NCBI GenBank assembly: GCA_000827265.1
Contig: KN834784.1
Coordinates: forward strand, 70,805 to 105,760
Direction of reading: 5' to 3'
Source: Collybiopsis luxurians FD-317 M1
Taxonomy: Eukaryota; Basidiomycota; Agaricomycetes; Agaricales; Omphalotaceae
DNA length: 34,956 nucleotides
Positions 21,473-32,909 of the stretch are shown one piece after another; within the stretch, counting starts at the first letter, position 1, and each line of letters begins with the position of its first letter. A model generated the notes under the pieces. That model ran no database searches. It saw only the letters and a list, made by a program, of their open reading frames with translations, and was not told where the DNA came from. Position numbers and translations under genes: made by a program.

Positions 21473-23647
21473 GGCTTCTTTCAGAGCATTTATATATGAC
21501 ATTCTGTAGGAAAAGTACTCACTGTGATAGTACTTTGAGAAATTCTCTTATGTAATTGTCACGTGGCCATCCGGCCCGCTTCGTTATGGTCCGGGTTATT
21601 TTCTTACATACATTTGTAGTCATGTACGGCGCTCCACCGCCTTCACTCCTTAGTCTATCAATGCCAGTGTTGGGCTTGTTGCCCTCTTTACTCTCTTTTC
21701 TGGTTCCTAATTAGCGCCAAACCCTCACAGTATTACTTTTTCTCACTTCACAACCATAATGTTTTACAAAACTCTTTTCAATCTATAACATGAACAAGGT
21801 ACAAAATTGAACATGGTAGTCAATAGCAAATGATGCATTTGCTAGGATTGACAGACTGAAACTTGCTCTGTGCATATGCTAACTATTTGCCCATACACAT
21901 TGGTAGCTTACTAAACTCCAGTCCTATAAATAGCATATATCTTACCGCCAATTTGACTGCAACAAAAAATAACAATGCAGTTGGGATTGACCTTTATTAT
22001 TCTACATTTTTTGCCCCCGACAAGTCTTGCACTTTCTAAGTCATAAATGTTTCCTGGTATTGTCCAGTGACATTGGGATTACAATCTGGCAAATCCAACT
22101 TCAAATTAGTAGTGATATATTTTCAATTCGTGCAAAGGAACACATACCGTATTTGCTATACTATTTTTCCTTTCCTTTTTGCTCATCATACTAGGAGTAC
22201 GAGTTGTCGTCGCCCTCCCCTCGTGTATCCTATACACCTGCCTCCATCCTTGAATTTCTGTGCACTTCAGGTTTGTTTTTCATCTCTTATCTCTTTGCAC
22301 GCGCCTCTCCGTCATTTATATAATCTATAACGGCCCATTCTTTTTGGCTAGACACCAGCGTGAATCGAACCTGAGATAATTGGCAACTAGTCATGTTAGT
22401 GAACAGACTATGACTTGAAGTCACCCGCGGTGGTCCCAGTGTGATGGCCGATGCTACTTGGGGGTTGCCAAATAAGTAGAATCACCCTTAAATCAGTTCA
22501 AGTATGAACCAATTCAAATCAATATAAGATTAATTTAACATCAGTTTAACCCTTTTTTGGCACACATATATATATAACTATGCAATTGTTAAAAAAAAAA
22601 AGTCAAATTTAATTTCTGAAACAAATCCACTATTGCTTCCGTCAGTGCCTCTTTTCCCATTTTTGATCATTTTACCAATCTAGAATATGTATGTACATAT
22701 ACAGTCAACATCTTGAAGTGAGAACTTGAATTAGTTTAATTTTGAGTCAGATTTTGCACCAATTCATTTTCTAGTGGTGAATTTTGTAGTGCAATATAGT
22801 TAAATTGCAGTTTATTAAAGTGCATCTCTAAACTCTATCTGAGGGTAAGATAACAAACTGGTTGATTGTCCAATGCTAATAGGTTAGGGTCAAGTAGTAA
22901 AACCAAGAGAACACAGAAAAACATTTTCATATCAGAGGTTGGAACTTTTTTTCAACCTCAAGCAGTCTATCTGCTTACCTACAATAAGAGCCATATGTAT
23001 TCCTAATGTGGAAATTCAATGTGTTAAGTACTACAATTATCCCCGCTTTCCAAGTTCTTACCCAGCCTGACTTCATAAACCTCTCATCCTATCCAAACTT
23101 GAACATATGTTTCTGTTGATGTTTAAAATTAATGAGTAGTAAGGCGTTTAGTGTTTCGCCAGCTTTATTAGAATTTTTCACCAACGGCATTCTCAGCTTG
23201 CGCGGCGATGAATAAGCGAAAATTAAATTTCCAAATTGAGGGTTGTGGATTGCTGCGAGCGCAGCACTAATAGCGAAAGCATACATGGTTCCCACCGGCA
23301 CTATCATCTAGCCAGGCTTGGCTGTCACCTTCTGAGGCTCGGCGGTCACTTTTCAGGTCGCCAGAGCACGTTTGAATTTCCTGTGCAGTCAGTCTGGGCC
23401 TCGAGGTCCAACCCATCTGTCTACCTCCAGTATCACATTCCCCGGTTCTGAAATCTATTGAGTGAAATGATCAAAAACAAATACTACTTTGGAGTGGTTC
23501 ACTAGTAAAATTCGCAAAATAAACAAAAAGTCTACTGGGAGACAAGATCTTAGTACAAGAGGATAATGATAAAATACTTGAATTATAGCAGACACTTTTC
23601 TTTAGGAACTCTTTGGATCATGATAAGTACAATTCATCTGCCATCGT
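21473..23647. other. gene-free stretch between transporter and NACHT-WD40 gene
   Basis: AT-rich, with the 3' ends of two convergent genes. A possible short solo LTR lies at 21557-21729. A B-box-like GGTTCGATTC occurs on the minus strand near 22355-22364, but no tRNA fold could be made. No coding signal. Confidence 0.45.
21557..21729. mobile_element. candidate short solo LTR
   Basis: 173 bp beginning TGTCACG and ending CCTCACA, flanked by GTAAT and GTATT (4 of 5 matching), the layout of a solo LTR with an eroded 5-bp target duplication. It is unrelated to the LTRs at 3782 and 9625. The evidence is only the ends and flanks. Confidence 0.35.
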
Positions 23648-26600
23648 TTATGTAGTTTTCCAGCATTTAGCCCATTCATTTCCGTAAACAAAATCCTCCC
23701 AGTTCACAGACAGTGCACAATTTTCGGCATTGGCAGGGATTGTCAAAATCTGACGCTTATCTGTGAGTCCTGGCCTCATCCAGGGAGGAAGCCAAATGAT
23801 TAGTTTTTCATCTTGTGACTGAAGCCAGCCGCGTGCATCAATTTGGCCCAGTGTGATGCCCGGTGGAAGTTGGACATGACATTCTTGATTAGTATTCTGC
23901 ACTGCCTCAATGTGCTGGGTAGGTTGACCATTCCAGATTCTAACTGTCTGGTCAAAAGAGCCGGACACAATATATCGTCCATCAGGTGAATAATCCAATG
24001 AGCCAACACCACCAGCATGACCCTTATATGGTTGCCAAACCTTCAGACCCGTTTTAGCATTCCAGAGGATAATGGTTTTATCATGAGAGCTAGATGCAAG
24101 ATATAGACCATCTGGTGAATAGGCCACTGAGCTGACAGCACTCTTGTGTCCTTTCAGTGGCCTCCCAACCTGTACTCCTGTTTGGGCATTCCAGATCCTT
24201 ACTGTGCTATCATATGAGCTAGATGCAATCCACTGACTGTCAGGTGAATATGCCACTGAGGTAACTCCACTGGTGTGCCCTTTCATTGGCTTTCTTACCT
24301 GCCGGCCAGTTTTGGGATTCCAAATTATGATAGTTTTATCATAAGATCCAGACGCTATATATTGACCATCAGGTGAATAGGCCACTGAGCTAACCTCACT
24401 CTGGTGACCTTTCATTGGCTCAGCAATTTCAAGTTGTTGACCATTGTGAGATCTCCAAATTCTTACAGTTTTATCATGGGAGCCAGACACTACATATTGA
24501 CTGTCAGGTGAAAATGCCACTGAGCTGACTGCAGCATCATGGCCACTAAGCATTTCAAGCTGCAATCCTGTTTGAGCATTCCAAATTCTCACTGTGCAAT
24601 CATAGGAGCCAGAAACCACATATTGGCTGTCATGTGAATATCTTACTGAGCTGACAACATCAGTGTGGCCTTCAAGTGGCTGTCCAACCTGTATGCCTGT
24701 CTGTGCATTCCAAATCCTAATTGTAGTATCATGAGAGCCAGAGACCACATGTTGACCATCAAATGAATATGCCACTGACTTGATTGAATCAGTATGGTGG
24801 TTCAGTAGCTCCCTATCCTGAAGATTTGTTGGAACATTCCAAATTCTCATTGTCTCATCATAAGAGCCTGACACTACATGTTGACTATCAGGTGAATATG
24901 CTACTGAGCTGACCCCATTAGTGTGACCCTTTAGAGGCTTCCCAACTTGCAGGCCTGTCTGAAGATTCCAAATTCTTACAGTTCTGTCATAAGAGCCAGA
25001 TGCCACATACCGCCCATCAGCTGAACATGTCACTGAATGTACTGAAGCAGTGTGACCTTTAAGCTCATATAGAACCTGCCAGCCTCTTCGAGCATTCCAA
25101 ACTCTCACTGTTTGGTCATAAGAACCCGAAACTATATATTGACCATCAGAGGAATATGTCACTGAGCTAACCTTATCATTGTGTCCTTCAAGTGGCTCCC
25201 CCGTTTGCATGCCTCTATGAATATCCCAGACTCTTACTGTGTTGTCATCAGAAGCAGATGCTACCCATTGACCATCAGGTGAATATGCCACAGAATTAAC
25301 AGTGCCAGAATGGCCTCTGAGTGGTTCTCCAACCTGCTGGCCTGTTTGCAACTTCCAAATTCTCACTGTTTGGTCATAAGAGCCAGATACCAAATGTTGA
25401 CCGTCAGGTGAATATGCCACTGAAACCACCCCTTTGGTATGGCCTCTGAGGGGCTCTCCAATTTGCTGACCTGATTGAGCATTCCAAATACTTATTGTCT
25501 GGTCAGCTGAACCAGATACTACAGATTCACCTGATGGTGAATATGCCACAGCATAGACCCAACCAGAATGATCATTTAATGTCTGTCCTACTTGGTGTCC
25601 TGTCTGGGTATTCCAAATTCTCACTGAATTGTCATCAGAGCCAGTCACAGCATATTGCCCATCAGGTGAATATGCTACACACTGCACTCCAGTACCAGTA
25701 TGGGTTACATGTAATGAATTATCCCACTCCAACTCTTGTCCACTTTTGGTAACTTTAAATACCAATTTGGGAAATACTGATTGATTTTCACTTAATGCAG
25801 ATCTTTTAGGTATAAGTGCACCTCCTGACACATACAGATGAGGTGTACTTTCATAAAGGGGAATAGAGAATGTATCCACAAAGATCTCCAGTTCTCCCAT
25901 CCTTTTTTTGATTTCCACGTTCTGCTCAAAAATCAGTCTTTGTCAATCCCTGTTATAGACATATTTCTTACCTTTATTTTGGAAGCCCACTGTTTGATCT
26001 TGTTTGCACTAATTCTAATACCATCAACTTTTCCCATCAAGCTCATACATTCTAACCAGAACATTAGAAAGGGACCAGTTATGATATCTGCTACGCCATT
26101 TTCAATAGCACTGGAATGTTGCTTAATATTATCTACATGATGTGCCCACCATTGCACACTATATTGTAGCTGAGATGAAATCTCATAGTTGACCCTTTCT
26201 TCTAGATCTGTAATATCATGATTCAGCATTGAAGAAGTTTCCAGCTTGCATATATTGAATTTCAGCTCCTTTGATAGTACCTTTATGCAGGTACTGGCTA
26301 ATGTTTGGTGAGCAGAATCTCTTTGAATTTGGAATTCCTGCGGACACTGTTCTGAACTGAGAAATTCAGCCAAACTTAAGTGGTAGTAAACTTTCTCCTT
26401 ATTCAAGTACAATATAGCCTTCAAAGCATTGATTACTTCTTGGATAATGAAATCAGTAATGTCTGACTCCAGGCCTAGCATTGTTGCTAGAGTGCCAATT
26501 GCCAATGGTTCATAGGCTGTGATAATTGAGCCTAGAATCAATTGACATTGTTGCTGACTTTGCCTCGTGGTGAAGTGTTGCTTCATCACCTTTCCATATA

Positions 26601-27767
26601 AGTCATACAATTTAGCATGTGGAGGCTCCATTCTATTTTCATGCTCTTTTAACTGTAACACAGCTTGAGTATTTGCCAACACATCTATTCCTGATTCAAT
26701 AAACTCCATTGCAGTTGTAGCCCAAATAAATAGACCATCAGCTTTAAGTATCAATGCATCCACATGATTTTTGGAAATTTCCATCCTGTCTAGATATGCA
26801 AATCTTTTCTTGAAGAATATTTCAATGTCCTTGTGAGCCAAGTATTCCATGGTCAAGTTGAATGACCGAACACTAGGCTTGTTCATTACTGCTTTTTGAA
26901 TTTCATTATTGGGACGGCTAGCAACTATCACTCGAATGTATTCAATGTTGCTCAGATAGTTCTGAAGGCAAGTAAGCAACATATGCTGCTCCATTGGTTT
27001 TCCCCATTCATCTAGTCCATCAATAATAATAACAGTGGGCCTTAATGAACTGATAGCATCCAATGGTTTCAGAAAGAGAGACAACTGCTCCTGGAGAGGT
27101 ATGCTTTCTGCATGTAATGAAACATCCTTATGAAACACCTTTAGCAAAGCTACAGCATAGTCTGGGTATATCTTTGCCAGATGATAACAGATAGTTGGCA
27201 CCAGAATAGCAGTATTACTTGTCTCTTGGCCTTTTACACAATGAAAGGTCAATGCCAAGTTAACTTGGTCATCCATTTTCCGAAGCTTTGCAGCAAAAGA
27301 AACAGCTATTGCACTTTTCCCACTTCCTGCTAAACCATGCACCCATGCTATGCGACTGTCAGGCTTTAGAACCCACTGACAGAGATCCTCGAGAATTTTA
27401 TCACGGGTTCCTTCCATGCAGCTGATCTGTTTCTTTACTGGGTTGAGAATTGGGTTAAGCCTCTCCTTGAGAAGCTCAATATTATCTTTTCCTTCTCCAA
27501 CTGTCATTTTTCAGCCGTTGAAAAATTTATAGGTGTCTTTGATCTCACCTAAATGTTGATGAACTTCATGATGATGAACGTCTCTCCCCGCTGCGTAGAA
27601 GTCTGGTGTTCCTTGAATTCCGAAATTAGATGCTCCAGAGAACAAGGATACTTGAGGAGAAGGAGAGCTCAGAGCTGCAATTGTGAAGTTAGTTAAAGAT
27701 TAGGTATATTATCAGTCAGCCACTTGCATTGAACCCCGCTTTTTGGCGCACGATATCTTTCCGACAT
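23648..27767 (-). CDS. NACHT-WD40 (NLR-like) protein, 1314 aa, four exons
   Basis: Model on the minus strand: 27767-27752, 27674-27549, 27500-25972, 25921-23648; introns of 77, 48 and 50 nt, phases consistent, 1,315 codons with stop. An ATG at 27507 lies inside the second intron, so a start there would miss the conserved N-terminus VSLFSGASNFGIQG...AAGRDVHHH (about residues 14-42). NACHT: P-loop GLAGSGKS at 103-110, Walker B VIIIDGLDEW at 204-213. Fourteen WD40 repeats at about 630-1223, i.e. two seven-bladed propellers, then a tail of about 90 residues (GWLQSQDEKLIIWLPPWMRPG) common in fungal NWD proteins. The family includes heterokaryon incompatibility HET-D/E/R; role inferred as intracellular recognition of non-self. 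No enzymatic effector domain precedes NACHT. Confidence 0.88.
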
Positions 27768-28505
27768 AGTCAGCGTGCTGCACAGGTAGATGATGGATGT
27801 TATTGTTCAAGAAATAAAAGGGCACGTGAATAGTATTGTGAGAAACTTGTTCCGCCGGCGTTTTCAATTTACCGCTGTCAAATTTTGGAATTCTGTTCCG
27901 GAACGATTCGACAGGTGACTTTCAAAATGGCTATGAACTAACACTAATAGTGGGTACGCTACAAATTAGTATAACGTAGCCGCAACCTTCTCGCTTTGGG
28001 CAATGTTCTTATCACCGTACGCATTCATGCAAATGAAAAAAAGTCAATATAAGGAGAGGCTACTTAACCCGGCATCCCATTCGGTCTAGTAAATCCGTTG
28101 AGACTGTCCACGGAATGGCGGTAGTGAAGCTTGAAATGACCAAATCCACCCTTGGATTCATGATCATGGTGACGGGCTACCCTCGGTCATAATCATGTGC
28201 GACCCAAGCGGAACGCCGAGACCGCCAACATCACCAATAATCCTAGCCTCTCTCCTTCTCAGCTCCCTGTAAGACCGCAACCGTCGCAGCCATCAGGGAT
28301 TCAGACTCTGCAACGCACTTTCCGCGAGTACTTTGTTGGCTATTTCACTAGGTATCGTATTGCACCGACAAGAGATCGGTATATGTGAAATGCGAACAAG
28401 CAAAACTAGTAGCACTGAGGCCTCAGGCATTGCACCCTCCCCACCAGCACGCTCCGACCACGGAAGATATTCAGCTCTTTATACGCAAGTATCCTCGGTT
28501 TCGAT

Positions 28506-28715
28506 GAACTGCGGAACGATGTTCGCTGCTGGTGTCACCGTCGGGGGAAGGTGGATCATACAGTCAGTAGAGAGGCGGGGTGATGAGATGTGTACGTCAG
28601 GACTTGTAAAGAATGCGGGACGATGCTCGCTGCTGTTATCACCGGCCGGCGGGAGGTGGATCATACAGTCAATAGAGAGAGGCGGGATGGGATGTGTACG
28701 TTGGGACTTGGAAAG
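28506..28715. repeat. two-copy 105-bp tandem duplication
   Basis: Units 28506-28610 and 28611-28715 share GGTGGATCATACAGTCA, GATGTGTACGT and GGACTTG in the same order and spacing. They differ by scattered, mostly transition changes. No function seen. Confidence 0.8.
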
Positions 28716-28940
28716 AATGGGAGTATTAACCCTGACCTCGTTCAAACCCACACGCTGTGGGATGAGATGACACGGAAATCATTTCGTTCAGAGCACCCGA
28801 CTCTATCGTGTACGATCGAGATTCAGACGGCGAGTTGCAAGTGTGACCGACACATTGAGCGGCTGAGACTCGATTAACACCAACGTCGATGTTCCAAGTC
28901 CTTCTCTCACCACCATAGCATCGTACAGTGAGCGTCATCT

Positions 28941-29147
28941 GTGACGCCACCCGAGAACGCCCACGCAGCACAATCGGCAGAGTACAACGCCAACACTCCC
29001 TTCTCTCTCGCTACCGCGACCGTCGCAGCATTCGGCGATGCGCTTCTCCAGGTCCTGGAATGCCTGCCAAACACCACCGACGAGGAAGACAAGGCCGCAA
29101 ACAGGTTCACAGAGGGGTTAATTATCGGATGCAGACTCGAAATTCAG
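28941..29147 (+). CDS. possible internal exon of an unrecognised gene
   Basis: An open frame with strongly C-ending codons, as in expressed basidiomycete genes. It reads TPPENAHAAQSAEYNANT ... FGDALLQVLECLPNTTDEE and ends at ATTCAG|GTAAAG, a plausible 5' splice site. Possible acceptors (CCATAG, GTACAG) lie just upstream. No start ATG, partner exon or family is recognised, and it could be a gene remnant. Confidence 0.25.
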
Positions 29148-29924
29148 GTAAAGGTCGGCTCTATTCTTCGTTCCGCCGCCGCCGTTCTTCTTGCACAGAT
29201 GCCGCCGAAGTGAAGTAGTACGGTCCGAGACCTCTAGAACCCAGTTTTTGCCGTGCACAGAGTGCTACGAGTAGTCGCGAAGCGTGAATTGGGAGAAGCA
29301 GCTAGAGATAATAATGATTCAATGACAACGATACCAACGAGAAGACTTAGACACATACCTTCTTCGAGGACCGCAGTAATAATTCAACACCGGCCTAATG
29401 TTCCTCCCTTCACTCCCCCCATTACCCTGCATCATCCCTCCCATAGGGGACCAGCCCTAACACCCCACTCATCCTGTCGATTCCACGTGGACCTCGACTT
29501 TCATGAAGATGAGAATGAGGAGTAATCAGATGGGCACTGAACAGCTGAGCCCACATGGAGGTTTGAATCGAGTCTAAGAACCGATCCAAATACGGATTTC
29601 AAATCCGAAATCGACTCTCGAGCATTGAAAAAGCTCGGCACGTCAAATCCAACAAACTCCCTCTCAATTCCTTTGTTTTCCCTCTCCCCGTCGTACGCCA
29701 TGTAATCTCCTCAGGTTTTCTCCGCCTCAGGACGGATTCTTCTTCTCCTTCCACCCCGCGGCTCCTCCACACCTTGTATTCCGTGGTAACCAGCCGCGGA
29801 GCTCCCCTCGACGAACACACATTCCCGACACGATCGGCAAGAATGGGAGGATGAGAAGGTAGGAGACTATGAACGAACTAGAAGACGAGGCCGCAGCAGA
29901 GTCAACGGGTGCGTAGGTATTCGC

Positions 29925-31098
29925 ATCCCGGATACCGGTCGGCGCTCGAAGTTTCGGTACTAAAGTGGTAGCAACGACCGAAAGAAAGAATGGCCCACTC
30001 CGAGCAGACGAGCCAGAGAGGGTCTCAGAGTGGCGCGCTCGAAGACTATCAACCATCCTTAGCATATCATGCATGGACAGGCATTCCTCTGCGTGCATCG
30101 GTCTTTCCGCGTCAGACATCAGCGACAGTAGGTAGGCCTTCCAAGGGGCAGACAACCCGCAGTTTCGCAATCCGTATAGAGCTGCCGGAGATTGTACTTG
30201 GCCAATAAAACGGGGGTGACGGCGGTAATTGGGGGAAGAATTTCGATGGGATAGGTTAAAGAGCAGACCCTTCGGAAGTTGAGCGTTCCATCGGCAAGAT
30301 TGGTATAAGTTTTCGACAGAAACGATGATGGAGTGGGAGGTGATGCGGCTGCTGAGATATTTCAAGTGAGGCGAGGGGTCTGAAGAAAAAGAGGTATCAT
30401 TATACTGCAATCATGAATACAGATAGAAATGACGAAAGGAATGTGAATAGCGGTACAAGATGAAAAGGAATAGCACACGTAACTCCTTCATAAAATCTCT
30501 GTCTAACAAAGGAATGTGAACATCGAAGGAGCCAACATCGTCTGCGCGTGTCCGCTGACGAGAAAAAGTACCATTAAACCGCAATTCGAATCATGAATCA
30601 GAATAAGGATATGAAAGCGAGTAGAAATAACAACGCAAAAGAACGAAGGAATCGTACGCATACATCTCTCTGAGTGCGACTGCCGTACAAAAAAGTGTAG
30701 ACATTGAAGGAGCCAACGTTCAACACCAGCCGTACCCGTCTGTCCCCCTACTCTGCTTCCCTCCGTTTCATCCCTTCAGTCTCTGGACGATCATTCGGCT
30801 CAGGCAACCTGGGTTCTATGTAGGACCAGACAACCAGAAACCGGAGCTTGTAACCCAATCGTCCAGAGTTCCAGGATTTGGATGGTCTGCCTTTTTTTCG
30901 GCGCAAGGCTCAGCACTGGCGATCCAATAGCGGACTTAAAGGGCAGCGAGACATGCGCGACGCAGGGGCGTAGTCAATCGCTGCTGTCATGGTTCAGAAT
31001 GTAGAGTTTTTTCGTAGAGCAAAGTCGGCAATTCCACCGCACCTCGGCGACCTTACGGCGTGCCGCTTCGTTTTCCCAGGGTCGTGGCGCGCCAACTA
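29925..31098. repeat. dispersed ~1.1-kb repeat, copy A
   Basis: Direct repeat of 32910-34012, starting near GGATACCGGTCGG and ending near TTTTCCCAGG. It contains two degenerate internal units of about 170 bp (from about 30390 and 30565), each holding a near-identical string around CATGAAT and ACATTGAAGGAGCCAAC. The minus strand has an open 227-codon frame (30410-29727); the part inside the repeat (for example DAERPMHAEECLSMHDMLRM) is also recognisable in copy B but broken there, so it may derive from a gene or transposon ORF. Unlike copy B it is rich in CpG. No terminal inverted repeats or target duplication were found. Confidence 0.75.
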
Positions 31099-32050
31099 GG
31101 GTGAGGGTGATGCGTATTGTGTAATAGAGCGGCGATTTCAGTCCATGACTACACTACTCATGTTCTTTCTGTTTATGAAAATTCTTTAGACGTCCCCGAG
31201 AGTTTCGGCGATCTTTCAGCTATAGATAGTTCTCGACATTTGTAGGAAGTATTTTGGCCTTTAACTTGCATACGGAGTCTACTTACGGTAGCCGACGCCG
31301 CGCCCTGCCCTGCGATCTCGTTTAGACATTTAAGGGTCCCGAAGAAGACACTGTATTTACAGTGTATACAATATTAAATTTATTATACTGGCTGTTCAGA
31401 CTCGCGGCGTATTAAGTAGTTCTTGGTCCCAAGCCAGCGATATACTTTACGTACCGTCAATACCGTAGATCGAGCTTTTGTAGGGATTCTACAAGGATTG
31501 AGTGAAACTAAGAATTTGAAGAAGCATCTGAAGAAGATACCTTGAAATTTCACAGTTGCAAGAAGACGCAAAGTCTAAAGAAGACGTTAACGTTGCATCT
31601 TCGTTTTCCATACTCAGAGTCCGTCCATTGCCAAGATTATCTCAGTTCATTTCGCGTACGTCTTTCAGGTACGGTCGGCTCTGAACTGACTTGGCGAGTA
31701 CGGAAATATGTAGGTAGATGCGTCGGAGCGAAATCATTGAAAATAAGTAGTCTTCGATTTTTACAAGCCCTAGAAGACGATGTACATATCTTAACTCCTC
31801 GCGCCCAATCCACACCTTCATAGTCTAGAGTCGACCGCATTTACAGCCAATGATAGACGGTAAAAGACTTCCGTCTCTTAGCCTTCTCGAGATCAATTAC
31901 TAGAACACGTTTCACGTTACCGAGTATTTGGTCTTTTCTAGGCATCGGTTAACACCTATGTATGCACATCCCTTCTACGAAGGACATAATTCCTTTCTGA
32001 AACTGAATCTTAAAAAAAAGCGAGTACGTTTTACCAAGCCCGACTTTGGG
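31099..32050. other. gene-free stretch upstream of hydrophobin
   Basis: Only short frames without motifs. The right end should contain the hydrophobin promoter; a TATA box follows at 32051. Confidence 0.45.
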
Positions 32051-32058
32051 TATAAAAG
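32051..32058 (+). promoter_or_regulatory. TATA box of hydrophobin gene
   Basis: TATAAAAG lies 98-105 bp upstream of the hydrophobin ATG, at the spacing expected for highly expressed fungal hydrophobin genes with a short leader ending in CAACCACC before ATG. Confidence 0.7.
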
Positions 32059-32155
32059 CACTACAGGGAGCTCCTCATTTCCTCATTCGAGCACCCATCA
32101 GTTCAAGCTTTTCATCCACTCTTTACCCATTCACATCTTACACCCAACAACCACC

Positions 32156-32615
32156 ATGCAATTCAAACTCGCCTTCGTCACCGCTGCTATTGCCTCCCTC
32201 GCCGCTGCCACCCCCACCCCTCGCACCGGCTCATGCTCCACTGGTCCCGTTCAGTGCTGCAACTCCGTCGAGTACTCCTCCGACGCCGGTGTTGCTGGTT
32301 TTCTCGGCCTTCTCGGCATTGTTCTCCAGAACACAAACGTTCCCATCGGTTTCCAATGCTCTCCTCTCTCTGCTGTTGGAATTGGCAGCACCTGGTAAGT
32401 CTTGTACTTTAAACGCTCAAAAGTCTTACATCGTACTCACCTTCACTTCATCTTCTAGCTCTTCTCAAACTGTTTGCTGTGAGAACAACAGCCACGGTAA
32501 GCGTTATTCTCTCCTCCTCCTGCCCTTTCCAGTTGGCTTGCATCCTGATAAGGCTGATTAAACCCTTTCTCTAGGCGGACTCGTTTCGATCGGCTGTGTC
32601 CCTGTCATGCTCTAA
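32156..32615 (+). CDS. class I hydrophobin, 105 aa, three exons
   Basis: Exons 32156-32394, 32459-32496 and 32575-32615; the introns are GT..AG and total coding is 318 nt. A signal peptide (MQFKLAFVTAAIASLAAA) precedes eight cysteines at 27, 34, 35, 68, 80, 86, 87 and 100: C-X6-CC-X32-C-X11-C-X5-CC-X12-C, the class I spacing. The exon 1/2 junction splits the codon of Cys80. The secreted protein self-assembles at hydrophobic-hydrophilic interfaces, coating aerial hyphae and fruit bodies. It is short for the family because the segment before the first Cys is only about 8 residues after signal cleavage. It lies between two copies of a dispersed repeat. Confidence 0.95.
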
Positions 32616-32909
32616 GCACTTACACGGTGCTTTCAAAGCGCACAGGACCGGATTGCATGTTCCTCGGATGTTCTGGGACGCGATGTCTTTATACGACACA
32701 TCCTCCATCTTAGGAAATCTGTTTTGGGTGTACACCTATTTAGCCTATTAGCATATCTGTTGCTCGTACCTCCGTACTACTCCAGGTCACATCTACCACG
32801 ATCGTTTACTACAGTGACTACTATTCCTTCCTTAATTTATTTTTTTTGGGTTTGGGTTTTAAGCTATTTCGAGTGCATTGTGAAGGCTTTGAGTAGAATC
32901 TGTCTGAGT

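Larger units (their letters stand above)
27768..29924. other. mostly gene-free stretch with tandem repeat and a possible exon
   Basis: It begins with the NACHT-WD40 upstream region. Besides the 105-bp tandem duplication and a possible exon near 28941-29147 (listed separately), a short open run at 28197-28265 ends in a GTAAG-like donor, but I cannot build a gene from it. Confidence 0.4.

Noticed and set aside
22345..22440. tRNA-like sequence on the minus strand (GGTTCGATTC B-box with nearby GACTTCAAGTC hairpin)
   Set aside because: The T-stem cannot pair (only one or two base pairs) and no matching acceptor stem or A box at the right distance was found; at best a degenerate tRNA or SINE relic.
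25933..27507. Independent 524-aa NACHT protein starting at the ATG at 27507 and ending at 25933
   Set aside because: The last codons are intron sequence (GTAAGA...CAG, 50 nt) and the ATG lies in another intron; splicing joins it in phase to the WD40 exon and to upstream exons.
28333..28770. 145-codon plus-strand ORF with repeated GGRWIIQS segments
   Set aside because: The protein repeat simply reflects the 105-bp tandem DNA duplication; units are read in shifted contexts and there is no other coding evidence.
32046..32561. 171-codon plus-strand ORF over the hydrophobin locus
   Set aside because: It runs in a different frame across exon 1 and the introns of the hydrophobin, whose signal peptide and eight-cysteine pattern are unambiguous.
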